Positions 46,354 through 53,530 of a DNA stretch of 53,530 nt are shown piece by piece (position 1 is the first letter of the stretch; each line of letters opens with the position of its first letter). Origin of the DNA: Pseudomonadota bacterium (GTDB lineage: Bacteria; Desulfobacterota; Binatia; Binatales; Binataceae). The notes under the pieces were generated by a model. It did not search any database. It had not been told where the DNA came from and worked only from the letters and a program-made list of their open reading frames with translations. A program made the translations under genes and the position numbers. The stretch is from positions 1 to 53,530 of the forward strand of contig JAJPJA010000075.1 in the NCBI GenBank assembly GCA_021324455.1. Reading direction: 5' to 3'.

Positions 46354-47148
46354 TCATTCCCAATCCGGGCCCTGGCCGGGGACGTAGGGATTGCCCGAAT
46401 GCGCGGTGAAACCGCCGTCGGCCAAATAGTACGCGCCGGTCACGAATGACGCTTCGTCGGAAGCCAGAAACAGCATCAGATTGGCGATTTCCTCGGGTTT
46501 GGCCAGCCGGCCCATCGGAATCTTGTCCTCGTAAATTTCCCTGAAGCCTTTGGGGCGGCTCAGCGTGCGCAAAAAGCCCGGCGTCGCGGTCGAACCCGGA
46601 CAGATCGCATTGCAGCGGATTCCCTTGCGCGCGTATTCGATCGCGGTGTTGCGCGTCAGCGCCAGCACCCCGGCTTTGACCACCGCGTAGGGCGCCAGCT
46701 TGTAATCGGCCAGAAAGCCCGCGGTCGACGAGGTGTTAAGAATCACGCCGCCGCCCTGCCTGACCATTATCGGCAGCACCAGCTTGGTGGCGTAAAAATA
46801 GGCCGTCAGGCTCACGTCCAGCGTCCGCTGCCATTCTTCCAGCGGGATATCGGCGACGCGTCCGACCGCGGTGTAGACCGCGTTGTTGAGCAAAATGTCG
46901 ATGCGCCCGAATTTGTCCGCGGTGCTCTGCACCATCCGCTCGATATCGGCCGCTTCGCCGACGTTGACGATGACGTAATCCGCCTGGCCGCCGGCGGCGC
47001 GGATCTCGCCGGCCACGCGCGCAGCGTTGGCTTCGTCGCGGTCGGCGATTATCGCGGCGGCGCCCTCGCGCGCGAATGTTCTGGCGGCGGCTTCTCCGAT
47101 TCCGGAAGCGGCGCCCGTGATGAGAGAGATTTTGCCCTGAAGACGCAT
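46354..47148 (-). CDS. short-chain dehydrogenase/reductase
   Basis: The 264-aa classical SDR starts MRLQGKISLITGAASGIGEA. It has the TGAASGIG cofactor motif, an Asp after the second strand (IIADRDEANA) that favours NAD, LNNAVYTAVG, the catalytic Ser in LNTSSTAGF and YAVVK. ICPGSTATPGF is the usual PG motif. The ATG at 47148 is chosen; one at 47166 would overlap the previous gene. It follows the CoA-transferase gene by 14 bases, so both probably act on one acyl-CoA or alcohol route. Confidence 0.92.
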   Translation of the reverse strand: MRLQGKISLITGAASGIGEAAARTFAREGAAAIIADRDEANAARVAGEIRAAGGQADYVIVNVGEAADIERMVQSTADKFGRIDILLNNAVYTAVGRVADIPLEEWQRTLDVSLTAYFYATKLVLPIMVRQGGGVILNTSSTAGFLADYKLAPYAVVKAGVLALTRNTAIEYARKGIRCNAICPGSTATPGFLRTLSRPKGFREIYEDKIPMGRLAKPEEIANLMLFLASDEASFVTGAYYLADGGFTAHSGNPYVPGQGPDWE

Positions 47149-47162
47149 CGCAGTTCGTCCTT

Positions 47163-48395
47163 TCAAATGACGCCGTCGCGGCGCAGCTGCTCCAGTTCGC
47201 CCTGCCCGAGGCCGAGGAGCTCCCCATATACCAGATCGTTGTCATGTCCGAGGCCCACCGCGCCGCGCCAGATTGTGCCGGGCGTGGCGCTGAATTTGGG
47301 CACCACTCCGATCCCCTTGACCTGACCGGCCTGGCCATCTTCCCATTCGATATGCATCGCGCGCGCCTGAAAGTGGGAATTGGCCGCGCATTGCGCACTG
47401 GACATGATTTTGGAGCAGGGGACGCCGATTTGATCCAGCTCCCGCAGCACCTCATCCGCCGTGCGCTGCGCGACCCATTGACGGAACAACGCGTCGAACT
47501 CCAGGCCCTCGGGTGAATTGACATGCCACGCCGCGTGCTGCCATTTCGGATCCTTCGGATCCAGCCCCAGCATCCGGCACAGACGGCCGTACTGCTCGCG
47601 CAATGCGGCAATCATCAGCCATTCGTCTTTGGCGCGGAACGTATCGAGCGGCTGCGCCCCCGGCGACTTGTTGCCGCCGCGCGCGGCGACCGCGCCGCGC
47701 TGAAAAAAGTCGATCATCGTGGGTCCCAGATGCTTGTGGACGACTTCGTATTTGGCCACGTCGATCGCCTGGCCCGCTCCCGACTCCCGCGCGCGGATCA
47801 CCGCCGCCAGCGCGGACCACAGCGCGCACAGCGCCGTCATGTAATCCGCAATCGACGGCATCCCGCGTCCGGGCGGATGCGGGTCGGGAAAACCGACGTT
47901 CGCCATCATGCCGCCGAAAGCCTGCGCGATCGAATCGTGATCGGAGCCGGGCAGACCGTCGCCGGCGGTTTGGCCCAGACCGGAGACGTGGGCGATGACC
48001 AGGCGCGGGCAGGCGTCGAGCATCGCGGTGTCGCTCAGGCCGATTTTTTCCCATGTACCAACTGGAGAGTTATCCATCCAGATGTCGGCGCGCTGCAGGA
48101 TACGCATCAGCAGGGCGCGCCCGCGCGCGGCGCCGGCATCCAGCGTGACGCAGAAGATGTTGCGCCGCTCCTGGATCCAGTTGGAGCCGGCCGCAACTTC
48201 GCCGGCATTCATCCTCATGCCCGACGCACGGTAGGGGTCGCCGCGCCCGGGCGGCTCGACATGAATCACCTCCGCGCCCATCTCCGCCGCCAGCGACGCG
48301 GCGAAGGGCTGCGCGATGCCGCTGCCGGTGGAAGCCAAACGCAGGTCCTGCAGCGGACCGAACCGATGTGGTACCAGATTTCTGTCTGCGGTCAT
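47163..48395 (-). CDS. CaiB/BaiF-family (class III) CoA-transferase
   Basis: These enzymes transfer CoA between carboxylic acids through an Asp anhydride. The 410-aa protein begins MTADRNLVPHRFGPLQDLRL and has IAQPFAASLAAEMGAEVIHV, EPPGRGDPYR and the catalytic Asp region ADIWMDNSPVGTWEKIGL. GLGQTAGDGLPGSDHDSIAQ and MPSIADYMTALCALWSALAA are typical. The ATG at 48395 follows AAAGG; the longer frame lacks a site. With the SDR it suggests activation of a steroid-like, terpenoid or aromatic acid, substrate unknown. It diverges from the glyoxalase gene. Confidence 0.92.
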   Translation of the reverse strand: MTADRNLVPHRFGPLQDLRLASTGSGIAQPFAASLAAEMGAEVIHVEPPGRGDPYRASGMRMNAGEVAAGSNWIQERRNIFCVTLDAGAARGRALLMRILQRADIWMDNSPVGTWEKIGLSDTAMLDACPRLVIAHVSGLGQTAGDGLPGSDHDSIAQAFGGMMANVGFPDPHPPGRGMPSIADYMTALCALWSALAAVIRARESGAGQAIDVAKYEVVHKHLGPTMIDFFQRGAVAARGGNKSPGAQPLDTFRAKDEWLMIAALREQYGRLCRMLGLDPKDPKWQHAAWHVNSPEGLEFDALFRQWVAQRTADEVLRELDQIGVPCSKIMSSAQCAANSHFQARAMHIEWEDGQAGQVKGIGVVPKFSATPGTIWRGAVGLGHDNDLVYGELLGLGQGELEQLRRDGVI

Positions 48396-48587
48396 TACGC
48401 GCCTTTCCGGCCGTCTTTTTTGATGGGTTACGGCGCCGTCCAGTTTTCGCATCATTGCGGCCCAAAGCAAAGCGCCGGCGCAAAAATGTCGCGGCGCCAT
48501 TCGTTGCGGCGGCCCCGGCGGACGACTATCGTCAGTTATCGCAACGGCTGCCCGCGCCGGCGGGCCGGGGCACGGAGGTACTCATCA

Positions 48588-48986
48588 ATGCGCCTGATGC
48601 ATACGATGATTCGGGTCAACGACCTGGACGAATCATTGAAGTTCTACTGCGACAAACTCGGCATGAAGCTGCTGCGCAAAAATGATTATCCGGGCGGCAA
48701 GTTCACCCTGGCTTTTGTCGGCTACGGCGGGATTCGCGACACCGCCGTGATCGAACTCACCTATAACTGGGACCGCCACAAGTACGACCTCGGCGACGCG
48801 TTCGGCCATCTTGCGATCGGCGTGGACGACGTCTATCGCGTATGCGACGAGCTGCGCGCCAAGGACGTCAAGGTGGTGCGCGAGCCCGGCCCGATGGCGC
48901 ATGGCACCTCGGTGATCGCTTTTATCGAGGATCCCAACGGCTATCGTATCGAACTGATCGAGGACCGCGCGGGAGGCGACGCGTAA
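48588..48986 (+). CDS. gloA: glyoxalase I (lactoylglutathione lyase)
   Basis: GloA converts the methylglyoxal-glutathione hemithioacetal to lactoylglutathione. The start MRLMHTMIRVNDLDESLKFY has GGAGG nine bases before it and gives 132 aa. The four metal ligands are visible: His in MHTMIRV, Glu in AVIELTYN, His in FGHLAIGV and Glu in GYRIELIE. The 30-residue gap between VOC halves and the length match bacterial GloA. It is two bases from the alcohol dehydrogenase gene. Confidence 0.95.
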   Translation: MRLMHTMIRVNDLDESLKFYCDKLGMKLLRKNDYPGGKFTLAFVGYGGIRDTAVIELTYNWDRHKYDLGDAFGHLAIGVDDVYRVCDELRAKDVKVVREPGPMAHGTSVIAFIEDPNGYRIELIEDRAGGDA

Positions 48987-48988
48987 AA

Positions 48989-50008
48989 ATGAAGGCGATC
49001 CTTTTCAAAGGGCGCAACCAGCTCGAACTGGGCGAACTTCCCAAACCAAGCCCGGGCGCCGGCGAGGTGGTGCTCAAGGTGCACGACTGCGGGATTTGCG
49101 GGTCGGATCTGCACGCGGTCCAATTCGGCCTGGGGCTGAAGCCCGATTGCGTGCTGGGCCATGAATTCTGCGGCGAGATCGCCGAGGTGGGACGCGAGGT
49201 CCGCGGCTTTCAAACCGGCGAGCGCGTCGCCGTGCTGCCCTTTACCTCGTGCGGCGAATGCGACCATTGCCGCCAGGGACAGGGCTATCATTGCGCCCGG
49301 ATGAAATCGGTCGGCCTGGGTCCGCTGCCCGGCGCCTATGCCGAGTACGTTGCGTGCGCCCAGACCAGCCTGTTCAAGCTGCCCGCCGATATGAACTCGC
49401 GGCGCGGGGCGCTGGTCGAACCGATGTCGGTGGGCCTGCACGGCGTGAATCGATCGCGCATCAAACCCGCCACCCCATGCGTCGTGATGGGCGCCGGACC
49501 AGTCGGGCTGGCGACCCTGCTGTGGTGCAAGGCCAAGGGCGCCGATCCTGTCGTGGTGTCGGAAATCGCGCCCGGGCGGCGCGAGATGGCGCAGCGCCTG
49601 GGCGCCGCCGCGGTCGTCAATCCGCGCGAATACAACCCCGCCGCCAAAGTCAGGGAACTGTGCGGCAGGCTTCCCGAAATCGTGTTCGAATGCATCGGGG
49701 TCAAATCGACGCTCAGTGAGGCGGTCGGGCTGGTGGACAAATGCGGACAGGTGGTGGTGATCGGAGTCTGCATGGAACCCGATCAGATCATGCCGCTGCA
49801 ATGCATTTTCAAGGAGGTCGGCATTCAGTTCGCGCTGGCTTATTCGCGCGCCGATTTCGAAGAGAGCATCGCCGCGATTTCCAGCGGACGCATCAACGCC
49901 GACCCGCTGATTACCGACATCATCGCGCTCGACCAGGTACCCGCCGCATTCCAGGCGTTGAGCAAGCCGACCACCCAGGCCAAAGTGATGATCGAATTTC
50001 CGCATTGA
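48989..50008 (+). CDS. zinc-dependent alcohol dehydrogenase (MDR family)
   Basis: The 339-aa enzyme has the catalytic-zinc motifs HDCGICGSDLHAVQ and LGHEFCGEIAEVG, the structural-zinc cysteines in CGECDHCRQGQGYHC, and the nucleotide motif VVMGAGPVGLATL. It resembles threonine- or sorbitol-type dehydrogenases, but the substrate cannot be named. Its ATG lies two bases after the gloA stop, so it is translationally coupled to it and may act on an aldehyde or hydroxy-ketone detoxification route. Confidence 0.92.
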   Translation: MKAILFKGRNQLELGELPKPSPGAGEVVLKVHDCGICGSDLHAVQFGLGLKPDCVLGHEFCGEIAEVGREVRGFQTGERVAVLPFTSCGECDHCRQGQGYHCARMKSVGLGPLPGAYAEYVACAQTSLFKLPADMNSRRGALVEPMSVGLHGVNRSRIKPATPCVVMGAGPVGLATLLWCKAKGADPVVVSEIAPGRREMAQRLGAAAVVNPREYNPAAKVRELCGRLPEIVFECIGVKSTLSEAVGLVDKCGQVVVIGVCMEPDQIMPLQCIFKEVGIQFALAYSRADFEESIAAISSGRINADPLITDIIALDQVPAAFQALSKPTTQAKVMIEFPH

Positions 50009-50201
50009 TACCGCATTCCTCCTGCGGCGGCCCGACCATGGCCCAAAGGTTTGAGGTCGGTTGAGGCGGCGGAGAAGCCGGCTGGCGTGTTCATCAATTT
50101 TTTATTCGGCCGCGCGCCGGTTCCGGTCCTCCACGCCGCTCATGATATAGTCAACCGATTACGCTTCTTGCCGCGCCGGGAGCGGCAGGCGGGCCGCAGG
50201 G

Positions 50202-50825
50202 ATGCATCACGCGTTGGACCCCCATAATATCGCCCAGGTGCTGGAAACCTGGGGCTACATCGGCATCTTCGTATGCGTCTTCGTGGGCAATTTGGGTCTG
50301 CCGGTGCCGGAGGAAACTGTCGTGCTGGCGGCTGGTTTTCTGGCCGGACGCGACGTGCTCAGCCTCAAGGCGGTGATCGGGGTGGCGTTTCTCAGCGCGG
50401 TTATCGGCGACAATTTCGGCTACATGCTGGGGCGCACGGGGGGACGGCAAATCCTGATGCGCGCGACCGGCTCTTCGGGATGGCTGCGATGGCGCTATCA
50501 GAAATTCAAGGTATTTTTTGACGCGCACGGCAACAAGACCATTTTCCTGGCCCGCTTTATCGCCGGCCTGCGCTTTATCGCCGGCCCGATGGCGGGCGCG
50601 CTGCGGATGCCGTTCTGGCGCTTCTTCGGATGGAACGTCTCGGGCGCTGCCGTGTGGTGCTCAACCGTAACTTATCTGGGCTTCGTGCTGGGCGACCAGT
50701 GGGAATACGTCGCGCGCCAGGTCCATGCCGCCGGACCCTGGATAATGATTGGCGTTGCCGCGGCCGCGGCCCTGATCTATTCGCTGTGGCTGCGCTACCG
50801 CGCCACTGCCCGGATCGAGTCCTGA
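50202..50825 (+). CDS. DedA-family membrane protein
   Basis: DedA proteins act in undecaprenyl-phosphate or lipid flipping and membrane homeostasis. The 207-aa protein has WGYIGIFVCVFVGNLGLPVP with EETVVLAAGFLAG, the GDNFGYMLGRTGG loop and ARFIAGLRFIAGPMAGALRM, all family signatures, and at least four hydrophobic segments. A Glu at PEETV and an Arg in the RFIAGLR motif are the conserved functional residues. The gene stands alone between the dehydrogenase and the CMD-family pair. Confidence 0.93.
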   Translation: MHHALDPHNIAQVLETWGYIGIFVCVFVGNLGLPVPEETVVLAAGFLAGRDVLSLKAVIGVAFLSAVIGDNFGYMLGRTGGRQILMRATGSSGWLRWRYQKFKVFFDAHGNKTIFLARFIAGLRFIAGPMAGALRMPFWRFFGWNVSGAAVWCSTVTYLGFVLGDQWEYVARQVHAAGPWIMIGVAAAAALIYSLWLRYRATARIES

Positions 50826-50929
50826 CTGCTCCCGTTTGCTCCCGCGCAATCCCCGATGGTAGCGTGCGCCCATCGCGGGCCGGCGCCGGCCCGCCGCTTT
50901 AAGGGCGGACAAATCGGGAGGATTCTCAG

Positions 50930-51478
50930 ATGGCTTTACTACCCTACGGCGACCAGGGCGCGGCGTCGGAAGAGACGCTGAAGCTGCTTAACAGCGGGCG
51001 CGTCAAGCTCAACGTGTCGCGGATGATCGCGAACTCCAATGCCGTCTTCAAATACTTCAACCAGCTCGGCGGCGCTCTGATCGGCAAGGCCAAGCTCGAT
51101 CCCAAACTGCGCGAAATAGCCATCCTGCGTACCGCCAAAATCTGCCGTTCGGTTTATGAATGGACCCAGCATGTGCCGATGGCAAAGCATGTCGGCGTGA
51201 CCGACGCGCAAATCGCCGCGCTGGAGGACTGGCAAAAGGCGTCGTGCTTCAACGATTTGGAGCGCAAGGTGCTGCGCTTTACCGACGAGGTGGCGGCCAA
51301 TGTAAAAGGTTCGCATCAGGCGGTGGAAGACCTCAAGAAGGATTTGAGCCCCGCCGAGATCGTCGAACTGATCCTCACCATCGGATTCTGGGGCATGGTG
51401 GCACGCCTGCTGGAAACCACCGAAGTGGATCTCGAGGATTTCGCCGGCCAGGTCAATCTGCTGGACGCCAACCGCTGA
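50930..51478 (+). CDS. carboxymuconolactone decarboxylase/AhpD-like protein, copy 1
   Basis: The 182-aa all-helical protein has KLREIAILRTAKICRSVYEW followed by TQHVPMAKHVGVTD, the CMD-family core. The CxxC pair of true AhpD is replaced: only one Cys (ICRS) is present, so AhpD peroxidase activity is unlikely. A GGGAGG site precedes the start. The next gene, 27 bases downstream, is a close copy. Its role is unknown; relatives occur beside aromatic and lactone catabolism genes. Confidence 0.9.
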   Translation: MALLPYGDQGAASEETLKLLNSGRVKLNVSRMIANSNAVFKYFNQLGGALIGKAKLDPKLREIAILRTAKICRSVYEWTQHVPMAKHVGVTDAQIAALEDWQKASCFNDLERKVLRFTDEVAANVKGSHQAVEDLKKDLSPAEIVELILTIGFWGMVARLLETTEVDLEDFAGQVNLLDANR

Positions 51479-51505
51479 ACCCGCATCGCCACAGGAGGAA
51501 CCCCA

Positions 51506-52036
51506 ATGGCCCTGCTCCCATATGGAAGCGAAGAATCGGTACGCAAAGCCGCGGTCAAACTCAACGTTGCCCGGATGATCGGGAATTCGGAAGCCGCCGC
51601 CAAACCCTTCGCCAAAATGGCCAACGCGCTGGTGATGAAGACCAAACTCGATCCGAAGCTGCGCGAAATCGCCATCCTCCGCACCGCCAAGGTCAGCCGC
51701 TCGGTCTACGAATGGACCCAGCATGTACCGATGGCAAAGCACGTCGGCGTAACCGACGCGCAGGTCGCCGCGATGGACAACTGGCAGAGCGCCGCATGCT
51801 TCAACGATTTGGAGCGCACGGTGCTCAAGTTCACCGACGAGGTCGCAGCGAACGTCAAAGGATCGCGCGAGAGTGTCGAAGCCCTGAAAAAACATCTGGA
51901 CGCGACCGAAATCGTCGAACTGATCCTGTCGATCGGCTTCTGGGGGATGGTGGCGCGCCTGCTGGAAACCACTGAAGTGGATTTGGAGGAGTACGCCGGC
52001 AAGGTCAATCTGCTGGCACCGGGCGAATCGAGCTGA
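51506..52036 (+). CDS. carboxymuconolactone decarboxylase/AhpD-like protein, copy 2
   Basis: The 176-aa paralogue of the previous gene has REIAILRTAKVSRSVYEW, in which even the single Cys of copy 1 is Ser. The block WTQHVPMAKHVGVTDAQ and the tail GFWGMVARLLETTEVDLE are nearly identical between the copies at protein and DNA level. An AGGAGG site precedes the ATG. The two probably arose by tandem duplication and may form a mixed oligomer, which is inference. Confidence 0.9.
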   Translation: MALLPYGSEESVRKAAVKLNVARMIGNSEAAAKPFAKMANALVMKTKLDPKLREIAILRTAKVSRSVYEWTQHVPMAKHVGVTDAQVAAMDNWQSAACFNDLERTVLKFTDEVAANVKGSRESVEALKKHLDATEIVELILSIGFWGMVARLLETTEVDLEEYAGKVNLLAPGESS

Positions 52037-52405
52037 CGCTTTTCAAACCGCGGCGCCGCCCGTGAGGTGCGGCGCTGCAAGCTTCTTCCAGAGCCCGGAC
52101 ATAAACCGCTCCGGACAGAGTAAACACCGCTCATTTGTATCGCTTCCGAGCCGCAGTCCCGAGCGGGTTCGCCGCTATCCACTGAACCTTTGATACGCAG
52201 TACAAAGCGCCCGTCAGCTGTTATACAGATTTCCGCCGATCCGATACCTGTATCGAGCCGGATTCCGGCGAAAGCCGTTAACTTAAGTGCAACCTGGCTA
52301 CAGTTCGGGATCACATGCCACAAAACCCGACGATAATGCTTCGCATATTCTATTTAGTTTGCAATAACCGGGATTTTCGGCGATATTCCCGCCTGGGACC
52401 TCGAT
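52037..52405. promoter_or_regulatory. intergenic region with hairpin and GATAC/GTATC palindrome
   Basis: GCGCCGC (52053-52059) and GCGGCGC (52069-52075) form a hairpin after the second CMD gene, without a T-tract. CGATAC-CT-GTATCG (52242-52255) is a 14-bp palindromic site. GTATC, GATAC and TTATACAG variants recur in 52130-52230. Together they suggest an operator region for the oxygenase gene at 52406. Confidence 0.4.
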
Positions 52406-53152
52406 ATGAACGCATCAATCTTCAAAATCGATTCGACCCAACAGCTTCGCGGCCAGGCGCAGGCGATTACCCGCCGGGTGCAACAGACCGGATTCGCGCT
52501 AATCCGCGGTGTCTTCGACGGCGAGGCGATAAGGCGATCGACGCTTTCGGTCTATGCCTATGCCAACCGGGCGAAGCATCTGGGGAGCGCCGGCGCTCCG
52601 CGCCAGGCGGTCCGCACCAACTCCTCCAAATGGTCGATTGGCGGCACCAGCGCTTCACAAGCGGGGATTTCGCGCTGCATGATCACGGTCTACAACCCGC
52701 TCGGATGCGAAGACCTCTTTCAACTACATCGCCATTTCCGCACGCTGATTGAGGTACGCGACGTGCTCGCGATGCGCGAGTCGGCGCTGCTCGACGACCA
52801 GCTGCCGCCGCCGCTGTTCAACGCCACCCGTATCCAGATTTACCCCAGGGGCGGGGGCTTCATGACCGCGCATCGGGACATGCGCGCCGCCGACAACCTC
52901 AAAGGGATTTCCGATGCTTACATTCAACTGATTTTGCTGCTTACCGAAAAGCGCGCCGATTACCGCTCCGGTGGAGCTTATATAGTCCGCGACGGCAAGG
53001 TTGTGGACACCGAAGACGGAAGCCGGACCGGCGACGTGCTGGTGTATGACGGCAACAGTTTACACGGCGTTGATGATATCGATCCGGATTTACCTTTCTA
53101 TCCGTCGGATTTGAGCGGAAGAGCGGTCGCTCTCGCGACTATTTACAATTAG
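52406..53152 (+). CDS. 2-oxoglutarate/Fe(II)-dependent oxygenase-like protein
   Basis: The 248-aa protein has a HxD metal motif in MTAHRDM with a distal His in SLHGVDDIDP, and the 2-oxoglutarate Arg is probably in SGRAVALATIYN, the order of Fe(II)/2OG double-stranded beta-helix dioxygenases. FNATRIQIYPRGGGFMTAHR precedes the first ligand. The N-terminal 80 residues are less characteristic. The substrate is unknown. It is preceded by an unusual operator-like region and seems to be transcribed alone. Confidence 0.75.
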   Translation: MNASIFKIDSTQQLRGQAQAITRRVQQTGFALIRGVFDGEAIRRSTLSVYAYANRAKHLGSAGAPRQAVRTNSSKWSIGGTSASQAGISRCMITVYNPLGCEDLFQLHRHFRTLIEVRDVLAMRESALLDDQLPPPLFNATRIQIYPRGGGFMTAHRDMRAADNLKGISDAYIQLILLLTEKRADYRSGGAYIVRDGKVVDTEDGSRTGDVLVYDGNSLHGVDDIDPDLPFYPSDLSGRAVALATIYN

Positions 53153-53530
53153 CAAGTCCTTTTTCCAGACGCTTTCTCTGCGCTTGAATCAAAACTTACA
53201 TTCGTAAGCAGACTGTTAATCAGCCGCCGTCAGGATTAACCATTTCGGCGCGTTAACTGGTTAAGCAGTGGCCTTGGATTGAACCGGAAAGAAACGTAAA
53301 ACTGCATTTGTCCGCCAATTGTGCGCATGCGGGCGTGTAAACGAGCCGAAGTTCACCGCTGCGCGCTCTTGATTCCTCTCGCCGGAAATCAACACGGCGC
53401 CGAGGGGAACGTCGAACCGCGTCCTGAAAAGGGGCAAAAAGACAAATGTCCGGAGCCGCACAAAGTCTACGCAGCATGGCCGAGCCCGGGGCGGGTTTGG
53501 GGGCGGGGGCGGAGCCGCAAAGATTGGGGG
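53153..53530. other. right-edge intergenic region, no gene recognised
   Basis: CTTAC-ATTC-GTAAG (53194-53207) and GTTAATC/GATTAAC (53215-53240, 12-base spacer) are small hairpins just after the oxygenase gene and may end its transcript. The rest is GC-rich with a repeated GGAGCCGCA (about 53453 and 53511). Short minus-strand frames here look non-coding. Confidence 0.4.

Overview
The window reads as chromosomal DNA of a GC-rich, Gram-negative soil-type bacterium. Outer-membrane genes (lptE, a lipid A Ara4N cluster), several Tat or Sec signals and many deltaproteobacteria-like proteins support this. Paired LLM-class oxidoreductases, a GMC oxidoreductase, a CaiB/BaiF CoA-transferase and an orphan Rieske protein fit an uncultivated Desulfobacterota/Binatota-type lineage. 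That placement is inference from gene content; no rRNA, tRNA or marker phylogeny was available. I saw no phage, insertion sequence, CRISPR array, rRNA or tRNA.

Layout. 1-1.5 kb (minus): a partial AAA ATPase running off the left edge, preceded by a 104-aa fragment-like gene and a 55-aa gene; this looks like an eroded accessory island. 1.7-5.9 kb (minus): class-V aminotransferase, serA and purA (serine and purine synthesis). 6.3-10.2 kb (minus): an arn operon, arnC then formyltransferase, decarboxylase and arnD, with ArnA split into two genes. 10.4-21.6 kb: GMC oxidoreductase, dnaE2, a small coiled-coil protein, two LLM oxidoreductases, imuA-imuB and an alpha/beta hydrolase. The dnaE2/imuA/imuB mutasome set is present but spread around the LLM pair. 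21.7-26 kb: Tat-exported Rieske protein, a cyclohexanecarboxyl-CoA-dehydrogenase-like ACAD, PAP2 phosphatase and aldo/keto reductase.

26-27 kb (minus) holds the most notable feature. A thioredoxin-like gene is interrupted by one in-frame TGA exactly where homologues have the first active-site Cys (ADW-TGA-PYC). A bacterial-SECIS-like hairpin starts at the right distance downstream. I read it as one 360-aa selenoprotein (Sec98) with a C-terminal DsbD-N-like domain, not as two broken ORFs.

27-34.4 kb: ECF42 sigma factor with its YCII/DGPF partner, then ribBA (RibB half apparently dead), nusB, lptE, holA and ftsH. 34.4-38.9 kb: rpsT, mazG, an FAH-family hydrolase, two divergent RRM RNA-binding proteins with a structured leader between them, a small charged protein and an exported protein. 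39-44.7 kb (plus): TCA-cycle block icd, an exported family protein, mdh, sucC, sucD and ndk. 44.8-53.2 kb: catabolic/accessory genes (amidohydrolase, SDR, CoA-transferase, glyoxalase, Zn-alcohol dehydrogenase, DedA, tandem carboxymuconolactone-decarboxylase paralogues, 2OG-Fe(II) oxygenase).

Limits: identities come from reading translated sequence and remembered family motifs; no alignment, folding or database search was run.
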